Of a stretch of 32,066 nucleotides of DNA, positions 1 to 8,737 are shown one piece after another. The stretch comes from a candidate division FCPU426 bacterium (GTDB taxonomy: Bacteria > Oederibacteriota > JAUXIB01): NCBI GenBank assembly GCA_030621225.1, contig JAUXIB010000007.1, positions 1 through 32,066 of the forward strand, in the 5' to 3' direction. The notes beneath the pieces are model-generated. The model was not told where the DNA came from. It did no database searches and saw only the letters and a list, made by a program, of their open reading frames with translations. Position numbers and translations under genes: made by a program. How positions within the stretch are numbered: the first letter of the stretch is position 1; the number at the start of each line of letters is the position of its first letter.

Positions 1-270
1 GGGGGGTGCAGGGCAAGCCATTCACCTTTTTTACTACTACCTGCCTTAATCACCTGATTTGCTTATTGGAGGGGGACCCTACCACGGGCTCCCGGGCAGC
101 CGCAGTGGGCCGCCCCTACAGGCAATTGATGTTGGCCCAGGGGCTCTCGTTATTTTTAAAGGGTTGTTTATGAGGATATTTTTATTGTATTATGTGATGT
201 GCGATAAAGTAATTCAGCCACCTAAACTTTGACTCTGGAATTTTACTGTATTATTTAGAAAGGAACATCG

Positions 271-2637
271 ATGCAATACGGTCACTTTGGCAAGGGGGGC
301 AAGGAATATATAATTAAGGATCCTAACACTCCTCGACCATGGCATAATTATTTATTTAACGATAAATACCACGCGCTCGTGTCACAGAGCGGCGGCGGGT
401 TTAGTTACTTCATGGACCCCAAATACCATAGAGTCCTTCGATACGACGGCATATACACCGACCGGCCCGGCCGTTACGTGTTCATGCACGACCTTGATTC
501 TCATAAATACTGGTCGTTGAATTGGCAGCCTTTCCGTAAAAAAGGAAGTTTCAAATGCGTGCACGGACTAGGCTATACACGCCTTGAATCCAAAAACAAC
601 GGCATCTACGGAGAGATCACCTATTTCGTTCCGCGGAAAGAACCTTGTGAACTATGGTTGGTAAAACTACGTAACGATTCCAACAGAAAACGCCGCCTCC
701 GCGTTTTTCCATACGCTGATTTTATAGGCGGGGACATTATGGCGGAAACTAATATGCGTATGATCGCCATACTCTATAACCGCGCGGAATATGTCAAGAA
801 ATCCAATACGCTCTTTCTGGGGAAAGTTCCTTTCCCCGGACGCACAGACCTTAGCAGCGTTTGTTTTATGTCAACCAGCGCTAAGCCCGGCGCTGTAAAC
901 GTTGTTAAAGACGATTTTTTAGGACGGTACAACGACGTGCAAAGTCCTGAAGCAGTTATCCGGGGCAAAGCCGATCATTTCCCCAGCGCGCGAGGACGTG
1001 AAATGGTGGGCGCCTTCCAGTTGGACATAACGTTGCCTCCTGGTGCCGAGAAAACAGTAGCGGTCGTCCTCGGCTGTACCGATAATAAAACCGCATGCTC
1101 TCGTATAGTTCGCAAATATAACAAGGTGAAATCCGCGAAAGCGGAACTAGCCGCTGTATTGAGTTACTGGGACGATCAAGCCAAGCGTATCGAGGTAGAG
1201 ACTCCTGATGAGCGTTTCAACACCATGGTTAATTACTGGGGAAAATACCAACTCTTCGCGATAACCTACTGGCGCGGGACAAGTCATTACCACGGATCAG
1301 AAGGCGGGCAGGGATACCGTGATACCGCGCAAGATGTAGAAGCTCTCCTCACCACTAACTTGGAAGTAGCTCGTTCCAAGCTCGAGAAGCTCCTCTTTTA
1401 CCAATACAACAGCGGCCACGCTGTCTCGGGCTGGTCGGATATTGAGGGTCCCTGGTACAACGCCGGGGAGGGCGGTACCGGAGGCAAAGCTGACGTCGCC
1501 ATTTGGGTGCCATTCTCTGTTGTTTCCTACGTCAAAGAAACCGGAGACGTCAAATTCCTTAAGAAAAAGATCAAATACCACAACGGAGGAGACGACACAG
1601 TATTTAACCATATAATAAAAGCCGTCCGTTTTGTATACAATCGGAGTGGGGCCCACGGACTCCCGCTTATCGACCGGGCGGACTGGAACGACGCCTATGA
1701 CAGCGTCGGCACCGGCGGCAAGGGTGAAAGCGTGTGGTTGGCAATGGCAGTCGTCCGTGCCGCTAAAGCAGTAAAGGAATTGGCTGATCATATAAAGGAT
1801 AAGAAAATTTCGAAGGAAATGGACGATATTGCCCGGAAGCTGACCGTGATCATCAACCGGGTGGCCTGGGACGGCAAATGGTATGTAGCTGCTTTTAACG
1901 ACAAAGGGTTGCGTATAGGCTCACATAAGAACAAAGAGGGAAAATACCCATTAAATAGTCAGACCTGGGCCATCCTTTCCGGGGTAGTCCCGGAGAAACG
2001 TCTTTCTTCTATTCTTAAGGTAATAGACCGCGACCTGAATACTCCCTGGGGTCCGATGCTCTGTGACGCTTATACTGAGTATGATCCCGGTATAGGCAGG
2101 GTCACTTCTTTTGACCCAGGCACCAAGGAAAACGCCGCAGTCTTCTCTCACGCCTGCGCTTTCAAGGTGGTGGCTGACTGTATGTTGAAGAGGGGAGAGC
2201 AAGCGTATCAGACATTCTCCAGGCTGCTTCCTTGCAGTGAATGGAAGGATAAGAACATTGAGACATTTAAGGTTGAGCCTTATGTCTACAGCGAGTTCGT
2301 TGTGGGACCGGCAAACAAGCACAGCGCAGGTGAGGGTTCTTTTACCTGGAACACCGGGACCACTCCCTGGATGTGGATAGCAGCCATCGAATACATACTG
2401 GGAGCGCACAGGGACTTTGACGGTATCCGTATCGATCCCTGTCTGCCTAAGTCCTGGAAAAAAGTCCGTATAAAAAGGACTTTCCGGGGAGACGTCTATG
2501 ATATCCGCATCTCCAACCCCAAAGGTCTAGTCAGCGGTATAAAGGAGGTCAAGGTTGACGGTAAGATAATCGACGGCACGCTGATAAAACCCTTCAAGGA
2601 CGGAAAGACTCACCGGGTTGACGTTTTAATGGGATAG
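271..2637 (+). CDS. GH94-type glycoside phosphorylase (cellobiose/chitobiose phosphorylase-like)
   Basis: 788-aa ORF; C-terminal signature EFVVGPANKHSAGEGSFTWNTGTTPWMWIAAIEYILGAHRDFDGIRIDPCLPKSW and N-terminal GGFSYFMDPKYHRVLRYDG typical of GH94. Confidence 0.9.
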   Translation: MQYGHFGKGGKEYIIKDPNTPRPWHNYLFNDKYHALVSQSGGGFSYFMDPKYHRVLRYDGIYTDRPGRYVFMHDLDSHKYWSLNWQPFRKKGSFKCVHGLGYTRLESKNNGIYGEITYFVPRKEPCELWLVKLRNDSNRKRRLRVFPYADFIGGDIMAETNMRMIAILYNRAEYVKKSNTLFLGKVPFPGRTDLSSVCFMSTSAKPGAVNVVKDDFLGRYNDVQSPEAVIRGKADHFPSARGREMVGAFQLDITLPPGAEKTVAVVLGCTDNKTACSRIVRKYNKVKSAKAELAAVLSYWDDQAKRIEVETPDERFNTMVNYWGKYQLFAITYWRGTSHYHGSEGGQGYRDTAQDVEALLTTNLEVARSKLEKLLFYQYNSGHAVSGWSDIEGPWYNAGEGGTGGKADVAIWVPFSVVSYVKETGDVKFLKKKIKYHNGGDDTVFNHIIKAVRFVYNRSGAHGLPLIDRADWNDAYDSVGTGGKGESVWLAMAVVRAAKAVKELADHIKDKKISKEMDDIARKLTVIINRVAWDGKWYVAAFNDKGLRIGSHKNKEGKYPLNSQTWAILSGVVPEKRLSSILKVIDRDLNTPWGPMLCDAYTEYDPGIGRVTSFDPGTKENAAVFSHACAFKVVADCMLKRGEQAYQTFSRLLPCSEWKDKNIETFKVEPYVYSEFVVGPANKHSAGEGSFTWNTGTTPWMWIAAIEYILGAHRDFDGIRIDPCLPKSWKKVRIKRTFRGDVYDIRISNPKGLVSGIKEVKVDGKIIDGTLIKPFKDGKTHRVDVLMG

Positions 2638-2826
2638 TAAGTCTAAATCCTAAATTCATGCTTGCTCACGGCGTTGGCGTGCAGGTCATCGGCATGGCGG
2701 GAACAGGCGGATAGCAACCGTAGACGTTGTTGTCCCGTTTTTATTCGCACTGTCTTTGAAGAAAAAACCGGAGAAAGGGAACGGAATAGACATCATGACC
2801 CCCTTGCAAAAAAACAAAAGTCTTTT

Positions 2827-3140
2827 ACCACCAAGTCACCAAGACACCAAGGAACGGCTTTTTTGGATAACGACAGCGGTAGTTCTTCGTTAACAGGGAA
2901 GCATTCTTGGTCTTTGCGGAATGCTTGGGGGTGAGGCGAGGCACAAAGGGACAAGAGGCACCAAGAGAGCGAATTTAAAAGGATAGCGTGAGCCTTGGTG
3001 TCTCGATTTTCCTTCGTGCCTACCGTTTGCCTTCAAGCGTTCCTTTCAAGATTAACAAGTGCTCCCCTTCCATCGGAGAGTGGTCTCGCCGTTAACCAAG
3101 GGAATTTTTCTTGGTGACTTGGTGCCTTGGTGGTGAAGAG
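2827..3140. repeat. Intergenic block bounded by inverted ACCACCAAG(T)CACCAAGACACCAAGG-type repeats
   Basis: accaccaagtcaccaagacaccaagg at about 2827-2852 and its reverse-complement-like ttcttggtgacttggtgccttggtggtgaa at about 3109-3137; internal hairpin aagcattc...gaatgctt at about 2900. Confidence 0.75.
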
Positions 3141-3221
3141 CCGTTTTTAGCGCTTCCTTGGTTCCGCAGCGGGGTCACGATGTCCCTTCCTATTTCCAGA
3201 AAAAACCAGAGAAGCTATTGC

Positions 3222-3246
3222 ATTCTAATGTATTCTGTGGTATTCT
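3222..3246. promoter_or_regulatory. Three ATTCT iterons at exact 10-bp spacing upstream of the toxin-antitoxin operon
   Basis: ATTCT at 3222-3226, 3232-3236 and 3242-3246, about 40 bp upstream of the RHH antitoxin start; putative autoregulatory operator. Confidence 0.5.
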
Positions 3247-3287
3247 ATGCGTAGACAATGGAAAGCAATAAAACGGAGGTGCATTAT

Positions 3288-3527
3288 ATGTCCAAGACAA
3301 TAACCCTGCGGCTTGACGAGAAAATCTACCGGAAGTTCCGCAGCCTGGCCAAAAGCGACAATCGATCTCTTTCGAATTTTATTGAGACCGCCGCGCTCCG
3401 CTTCGTGGAGGGCAGCGAATACGCTGATGAGTTCGAGCTGAACGAAATAAGGAGCAACAAAGACTTGAACCGCAGCATTAAGCGCGGCGTTAAGGACGCT
3501 AAAGCGGGGCGAGGTCGCTTTGCCTGA
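3288..3527 (+). CDS. Ribbon-helix-helix (CopG-like) antitoxin
   Basis: MSKTITLRLDEKIYRKFRSLAKSDNRSLSNFIETAALRFV; RBS cggaggt upstream of ATG 3288; overlaps the downstream RelE-like ORF. Confidence 0.85.
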   Translation: MSKTITLRLDEKIYRKFRSLAKSDNRSLSNFIETAALRFVEGSEYADEFELNEIRSNKDLNRSIKRGVKDAKAGRGRFA

Positions 3528-3798
3528 TTTTCGTGTGTTTGAAACAGACGAGTTTTTGAAACAGCTCCAGAAGCTGACGCCTCGAGACACCGGGTTCCTT
3601 CGAAAAAAACTGGATGATTACGTGTATCCCCAGGTCAAGCGGCAGCCTTTCGCGGGAAGGAACATCAAGAAACTGAAGGGCTACTCACCTGATAGCTGGC
3701 GCTATAGGATCGGTAGGTTCAGATTGTTTTACGCTATTGACCAGCGGAGACACATCATCTTTTTTCTCACCGTTGATTTCCGAAAAGACGCCTACTGA
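3520..3798 (+). CDS. RelE/ParE-family toxin
   Basis: 92 aa; FRVFETDEFLKQLQKL...RRQ/KRQPFAGRNIKKLKGYSPDSWRYRIGRFRLFYAID; TTG start overlapping the antitoxin stop by 8 nt. Confidence 0.88.
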   Translation: MPDFRVFETDEFLKQLQKLTPRDTGFLRKKLDDYVYPQVKRQPFAGRNIKKLKGYSPDSWRYRIGRFRLFYAIDQRRHIIFFLTVDFRKDAY

Positions 3799-3871
3799 TT
3801 TTCGAGGGAGGTCTTTTCGCCACCGCTACCAAATACTAGCTACAAAACACCAAACAAGTTACAATGCTCTT

Positions 3872-5245
3872 ATGGAGCATAAACAATCATCGGCCGCGAA
3901 GAAAAACGCCGCTTTGCTGCGCAAGCCCATCCGTAACGCTGTCTTTTCGCTGGCCCTGCCGGTGATCATCAACCACCTCTTTATCATCGCGCTGGAATTG
4001 ACCGACGCTAAATTCGTCGGCTATCTGGGTACAGAGGCGCTGGCTGCGGTGACCCTGGCCGGGGTGATGGTTTTCTTCCTTTCTACCTTTGGCGCGGGCC
4101 TGGGCATCGGCGCGGTAGCGCTCGTCTCCCGCGCCTATGGCCGGGGGGACAGCGCGCGGGCGGAAAGATCCGGCGCCCAGGCCTTTCACCTCAGCCTGGC
4201 CCTGGGCATCGTTCTCGGCATCGTCGGTTATTACGCCTCGCCTCATCTACTCTCGTTTTTAGGCGCGGAGGGCGAAGTGCTGCGGGCCGCTGATAACTAC
4301 CTGAAGATACAGTTCGTCGGTCTATTCCTGATGTTCTTTATGTTCGTTGCCGGTTCGGTATTCCAGGGTATGGGCGACACCCTGACGCCGATGAAAGTCG
4401 GCGCCTTCACCTCGCTCCTGAACATCGCGCTAGACCCACTGTTGATCTTCGGCCTGCTGGGGTTGCCGCGCCTGGAAACAACCGGCGCCGCCCTGGCCAC
4501 ACTAATTTCACGCTTGGTCGGCAGCGCGCTGCTGCTGCTGATCCTGCAGCGCGGCAAACATAAAGTTAGGCTAAATCGAGAATCGCTGCGGCTGGACTGG
4601 CCGATAATCCGCGCCATCGTGCGCGTTGGCTTGCCCGGCTCACTGCAGATGCTGTTGAGGAGCTTCTCGGCGGTAGTGCTGATGAAGGTCGTCGCTTTTT
4701 TCGGCCCGGTGGTCATCGCTGCTTACGGCGTGGGCGGGCGCCTCTTTTACCTCTTTCTCTTTCCCGGCTTTGGCTTCAGTGCAGCGGCCGCTACCCTGGT
4801 CGGGCAAAACCTGGGCGCCGGCGACCCGGCCCGTGCGCAACGCAGCGCGCTCTGTGCCACCTGGTACTATTTTCTCTTCCTCTTGATAAGCGGCACTCTG
4901 GTTTTTATCTTCGCGCCGCAATTGGCCGCGGCCTTTAATACGGAAGCCGAATTCGTCAGGTCCGCTACTGTATTCTTCCGTTACACCGCGGTGGGCTGTC
5001 TGGCCCTGAGCACCGGACACGTCTTCTCCCGCGCCATGCAGGGGGCCGGCGAGACGGTATTGCCGATGATCATGACCGGGCTTTCGCTCTATCTGGTGCA
5101 GATACCGCTGGCCTACTACCTGGGGGTGAGTCTGGAAATCGGCGAGACCGGCATCTGGATCGGCAACCTTGTCGGAAACTACGCCAACGCCCTTTTGATG
5201 GCCTGGATATTTTTTAAGGGAAGTTGGAAACGAAAGGCTCTCTAA
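3872..5245 (+). CDS. MATE-family multidrug/Na+ efflux transporter
   Basis: Polytopic protein of about 457 aa; IRNAVFSLALPVIINHLFIIALELTDAKFVGYLG; the ORF-track start at 3737 overlaps the toxin, so ATG 3872 (MEHKQSS) is preferred. Confidence 0.9.
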   Translation: MEHKQSSAAKKNAALLRKPIRNAVFSLALPVIINHLFIIALELTDAKFVGYLGTEALAAVTLAGVMVFFLSTFGAGLGIGAVALVSRAYGRGDSARAERSGAQAFHLSLALGIVLGIVGYYASPHLLSFLGAEGEVLRAADNYLKIQFVGLFLMFFMFVAGSVFQGMGDTLTPMKVGAFTSLLNIALDPLLIFGLLGLPRLETTGAALATLISRLVGSALLLLILQRGKHKVRLNRESLRLDWPIIRAIVRVGLPGSLQMLLRSFSAVVLMKVVAFFGPVVIAAYGVGGRLFYLFLFPGFGFSAAAATLVGQNLGAGDPARAQRSALCATWYYFLFLLISGTLVFIFAPQLAAAFNTEAEFVRSATVFFRYTAVGCLALSTGHVFSRAMQGAGETVLPMIMTGLSLYLVQIPLAYYLGVSLEIGETGIWIGNLVGNYANALLMAWIFFKGSWKRKAL

Positions 5246-5271
5246 AAAACACGCGAACGACACCTTCGATG

Positions 5272-5337
5272 CCACAGAGGTCACAGAGAAACGACTTTAA
5301 CCACGACGACACGACGTTAACGGCTTTTTTTGATAAC
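5272..5337 (+). repeat. CCACAGAGGTCACAGAG / TTAACCACGACGACACGACG modular intergenic repeat
   Basis: Same two modules recur at 8385-8469 and 12597-12649, and inverted at 8803-8931, 11017-11110 and 12816-12909. Confidence 0.8.
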
Positions 5338-5400
5338 AGCAAAAGTAATTCTTCGCCAGCAGAGGTAACACTGATAAAATTAGTGCGCGTAAAATCATAA

Positions 5401-5445
5401 CCCCATAGGTGTAACACAGGAGGGCGTGTAGTTTCACCTCTGGGG
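5401..5445. repeat. Inverted repeat CCCCATAGGTG ... CACCTCTGGGG
   Basis: Imperfect stem-loop related to the CACCCCAGAGGTG/CACCTCTGGGGTG pair at 10818-10935. Confidence 0.7.
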
Positions 5446-5513
5446 TGGAGCATTTTATCTGCGTTACCGCAATTCATATCAGCGTAATCCGCGTGGAATC
5501 TGCGTAATCTGCG

Positions 5514-6224
5514 TTACAGCAATTCGTGGATACTATTGACGATGCGGTCGGGTTTTGCGCCGCAGTCAGGAGGTAGGCCTTTTTTCTTCCAGTCATTCCA
5601 TACCGTATAGATGCCTAATTCATTGGCGGGGCTGATATCGTAAGTCAGGCTGTCACCGACCATCCAGACGTCCGCTGCGTTTAGGCTCATTTTGTCCAAA
5701 GCCAGGCGGAAGACCCGGTGTTCCGGTTTGCCGAAGCCGAGCTCGCCTTCGAGCAGGATCAGGTCGAAGTATTTTTCCAGTTCAAAACGGGTCAGCTTTT
5801 CCCTTTGCAGGGCCGCCTCGCCGTTGGAGATCAGGGCCATCCTGACGTTTGCGTTTTGAAATTCTTCCAGGGTTTCTCTGGCTTGCGGGAAGAGTTCGAT
5901 CTCCTCTCGGCGTCTTTTGGAATATTCATCGGCCAGGGAGTCGGCGTCCGTGGTGTCCAGGTCCAGTTTGCCGAAAGTGGTGCGTACGATCTCTCGCCGC
6001 GCTTTCTTCATATCCTGCCGTCCGGTCTTATGCCGTTCTATGTCGCCCCAGTACCAGCGGCTGATCTCCATTATCTGTTGGAAAAGAACGTTGGCGTCGA
6101 CCGCCTTTGTTTTCGCGGCATAGGCGTCAGATAGCGTTTGCCAAATGGGCCGTACATTGCCGTCGTAGGCTACGATGGTGTCATCCAGGTCGAAAAAGAT
6201 CGCCGAGGGTAGTTTAGAAGTCAT
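5514..6224 (-). CDS. HAD-superfamily hydrolase
   Basis: IFFDLDDTIVAYDG motif I, LISNGE motif II, FGKPEHRVFRLALDK and VGDSLTYDISPANELG motif IV; start reassigned to the M of MTSKLPS because the upstream 77 codons of the ORF are repeat sequence. Confidence 0.88.
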   Translation of the reverse strand: MTSKLPSAIFFDLDDTIVAYDGNVRPIWQTLSDAYAAKTKAVDANVLFQQIMEISRWYWGDIERHKTGRQDMKKARREIVRTTFGKLDLDTTDADSLADEYSKRRREEIELFPQARETLEEFQNANVRMALISNGEAALQREKLTRFELEKYFDLILLEGELGFGKPEHRVFRLALDKMSLNAADVWMVGDSLTYDISPANELGIYTVWNDWKKKGLPPDCGAKPDRIVNSIHELL

Positions 6225-6360
6225 AAAAGTGTTTTCTTTAGTTTTGTTCTGAGTGCATAAAGAATTACGACAACGGCGGATAGGTCGTAAACTGCCCCCG
6301 CATAATGGATGGAATCTTAACACATCCGGGGGGCTAAACGCAAGATATTCCCGATTTTTT

Positions 6361-6470
6361 AATAACGGCCAAGAACAATCACTACCATACTTCTCCTCCC
6401 TTGAGGGAAGGAGACTAGGAGCGGAGCGACGAAGAGGAGGGTGAATTCTGCCCACAAATCCCTTTGGATA
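6361..6470 (+). repeat. Dispersed intergenic repeat, compact copy 1 (CTCCTCCCTTGAGGGAAGGAGACTAGGAGCGGAGCGACGAAGAGGAGGGTGAATTC)
   Basis: Near-identical over about 108 bp to 12657-12770; expanded version at 8470-8635. Confidence 0.9.
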
Positions 6471-6553
6471 ACCCTTCGATGGACTCAGGGCAGGCGGCTA
6501 TTTTTCTTGGTTAACGGCATAAGACAGTAAAAATAGTCGCCAGCAAAATGGAT

Positions 6554-6573
6554 TCCCGCCTTCGCGGGAATGA
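6554..6573. repeat. ATTCCCGCCTTCGCGGGAAT palindrome (dRS3-like core)
   Basis: gattcccgccttcgcgggaatgaca; second copy gattcccgctttcacgggaatgaca at about 8771-8795. Core ATTCCC-N8-GGGAAT. Confidence 0.85.
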
Positions 6574-6602
6574 CACAGTTAGCACAGGTAACCCAGGTCG
6601 GC

Positions 6603-6630
6603 GTAGGGGCGGTTTGCGAACCGCCCCTAC
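6603..6630. repeat. 28-bp palindrome GTAGGGGCGGTTTGCGAACCGCCCCTAC
   Basis: Near-perfect inverted repeat; same length and ends as the perfect palindrome at 27457-27484. Confidence 0.9.
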
Positions 6631-6689
6631 AGGCAATGCATGTTTGCGTAGGGGCATGGCCAGGTTCGGCATAAACCCGGAGAAAGCGC

Positions 6690-7043
6690 TGGGCATACGT
6701 ATTCCTGTGGAGTAGGCGGGAAGAAGAGTTTGAAAAGAGGGCGGGATTTGCGCTGATGGCTTGCCTTGCCTGGCATGATAAGCAGGCGCCTGATTCTAAG
6801 TTCCGGCCGTTTTTTAAACGCATCGAGGCCGAGTCGGGGGACGGTAGGAACTTCGTAAAAAAAGCAGTCAACTGGTCTTTGCGGCAGATAGGCAAGCGGA
6901 ACCTGAAACTGAATAAGCTGGCGATCATAAGCGCCAAGCGCATAGCGGAGCTGGATTCAAAGGCGGCCCGTTGGCTAGCAGCAGACGCGATCAAAGAACT
7001 GACGAGTCAAGCCATACAAAGCCGCTTGAATGATATGAAGTAG
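6690..7043 (+). pseudogene. 3' remnant of a DNA alkylation repair (AlkD-like, COG4912-type) gene
   Basis: FEKRAGFALMACLAWHDKQAPDSKFRPFFKRIEAESGDGRNFVKKAVNWSLRQIGKRNLKLNKLAIISAKRIAELDSKAARWLAADAIKEL matches the C-terminal part of AlkD-like proteins; the N-terminal portion is absent and replaced by repeat DNA. Confidence 0.75.
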
Positions 7044-7296
7044 GGGCGTAATTGGTACAGTGATAAGTCTCGTGTCCCGTGTCGCGCGTCTTGAGTCGCC
7101 TACTTTTCGTAGCTCGCTGTCTATTGACCACGGCGTTCGATGTATTTCCCCTTCTGTCCGGTATCCTGTTTCCGGTATTCCGTATCCCATGTGCTAAACG
7201 AGATACCAGATACGAGCCCCGAGCCCCAAATTTTACTACACCTCCGAGGTGAGGAACGTACCTCGTAACCGAAGGGAACGACACGCATTTTTCCCC

Positions 7297-7324
7297 TTGA
7301 CAACTTAGTGGCGGTTGTTATAAT
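7297..7324 (+). promoter_or_regulatory. Near-consensus sigma70-type promoter
   Basis: TTGACA (7297-7302), 16-bp spacer, TATAAT (7319-7324), upstream of the LacI-family gene. Confidence 0.85.
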
Positions 7325-7326
7325 CC

Positions 7327-7350
7327 ATAAATGTTAACGTTAACATTTAT
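7327..7350. promoter_or_regulatory. Perfect 24-bp palindromic operator ATAAATGTTAAC-GTTAACATTTAT
   Basis: Perfect dyad centred on CG, 2 bp downstream of the -10 box and 18 bp before the LacI start; central AACGTT is typical of LacI/PurR-family operators. Confidence 0.85.
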
Positions 7351-7368
7351 TGGGCGTTAAATTCGGCA

Positions 7369-8409
7369 ATGAAGGCGAAGTTAAAAGACATCGCAGAGAA
7401 GACCGGTCTTTCGCTGATGACCGTATCCCGCGCTCTAAACAGCCCCAAGAGCGTGAAGCAGCAGACGCGGCAAAGAGTCCTCAGGGTCGTCAAGCAACTG
7501 AATTACCATCCCAACCATATAGCCCGCAGCCTGGTCAAAGGCAGGACCCAGACCATTGGCTTATTGATCCCCGACATATCGAACAGGTTTTTCCCGGCTG
7601 TGGTACGCGGCGGCGAGGAGCTGGCGGACGAAAAAGGATACCACTTCTTACTGTGCCATACACGGGAGGAGCAGGACAAAGAAGCCGAGGAGATCGAGAC
7701 TCTTTTGGGCATGCGGGTGGACGGTCTGATCATTGCCCCCGCTAATTCCAACGACGCTAACGGAAATTATCAGCGGCTTAAAAGGTCTAAAGTCCCTTTT
7801 GTGCTTATCGATCGCTATTGGCAAGGGACGGATTGCAGTTACGTGGTCTGCCGGGATCGGCTAGGAGCGGAGCAGGCGACCTCGCACCTGATCGAGCTGG
7901 GACACAAGCGCATCGGGCACTTGGCCGGACCGTTTTGTATCAGCACGGCGGAAAACCGCCTCAAAGGCTACAAGCGTGCCCTTAAGCAGCATGGCATGCG
8001 GTCGGAACGCGAATTGATCGTTGAGGCGGGGGTGGACAAAGAAGCCGGTTATCAGGCCATGGGCAAGTTGCTGGCCTTAAAGAAACGGCCGAGCGCAGTT
8101 TTTGCCTTTAACGATGAGTTGGCTATGGGCGCTATTAAGGCCGCTGAAGCCAAGGGTTTGAAGCTGCCGCAGGACATCTCGTTGATCGGTTTCTCCGACC
8201 TGCCGGAGGCGGCCATGTTAAAGACGCCGCTTTCCACTGTTAGGCAGCCCAAGGAAGAGGTGGGCCGCCTGGCCATGGAGATTTTGCTGGCTAAGATAGA
8301 ATCCAAAGCAAAAGTAGAACAGCAGATCACGCTTGATACGGAGCTGGTGATACGCGGCTCATGTGCCGAACACGGGGGAATGGCTTTAACCACGACGACA
8401 CGACGTTAA
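7369..8409 (+). CDS. LacI-family transcriptional regulator
   Basis: MKAKLKDIAEKTGLSLMTVSRALNSPKSVKQQTRQRVLRVVKQLNYHPNHIARSL HTH plus periplasmic-binding-like domain. Confidence 0.95.
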   Translation: MKAKLKDIAEKTGLSLMTVSRALNSPKSVKQQTRQRVLRVVKQLNYHPNHIARSLVKGRTQTIGLLIPDISNRFFPAVVRGGEELADEKGYHFLLCHTREEQDKEAEEIETLLGMRVDGLIIAPANSNDANGNYQRLKRSKVPFVLIDRYWQGTDCSYVVCRDRLGAEQATSHLIELGHKRIGHLAGPFCISTAENRLKGYKRALKQHGMRSERELIVEAGVDKEAGYQAMGKLLALKKRPSAVFAFNDELAMGAIKAAEAKGLKLPQDISLIGFSDLPEAAMLKTPLSTVRQPKEEVGRLAMEILLAKIESKAKVEQQITLDTELVIRGSCAEHGGMALTTTTRR

Positions 8410-8412
8410 CGA
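8385..8412 (+). repeat. TTTAACCACGACGACACGACGTTAACGAC repeat overlapping the LacI stop codon
   Basis: Encodes the terminal residues LTTTTRR-stop of the regulator; also at 5295-5316 and 12621-12649. Confidence 0.85.
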
Positions 8413-8469
8413 CTCTTTCTTTAGATAACGGCTAAAGGCTATTTAGCCACAGAGGACACAGAGGAACGG

Positions 8470-8635
8470 CCAAGAACAATCATTACCATATATCTCCTCC
8501 CTTGAGGGGCTCCGGTCGCCAAAGGCGACCCCATGTCTTCCCTCCACCGAATGTGGAAAAAGAAGGCATCGGAGACCAGGAGCGGAGCGACGAAGAGGAG
8601 GGTGAATTCCATCAACAGATTATTTTGGATAACCC
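8470..8635 (+). repeat. Expanded copy of the 6361/12657 repeat with extra internal hairpins
   Basis: Between CTTGAGGG and GGAGAC it carries about 60 nt: GGTCGCCAAAGGCGACC hairpin plus ATGTCTTCC...GAAGGCAT stem. Confidence 0.8.
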
Positions 8636-8737
8636 TTCGGCTTGTAAATGACGCTTGCTTCCGCTTTCGTCAAGGGCTACGGCGGACATGCAGGGCAGGC
8701 GGCATAAGGTGGTAAAAGTAAGGGGTTGTTGCTTTGT

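Noticed and set aside
2662-2934. 90-aa ORF after GH94
   Set aside because: Lies in repeat-rich intergenic DNA, low-complexity composition, no family resemblance.
3737-3871. N-terminal extension of the MATE ORF
   Set aside because: Overlaps the RelE-like gene out of frame and is not transporter-like; ATG 3872 is a better start.
6225-6455. 77-codon N-terminal extension of the HAD ORF
   Set aside because: Encoded by the dispersed 108-bp repeat; conserved HAD motif I follows MTSKLPS directly.
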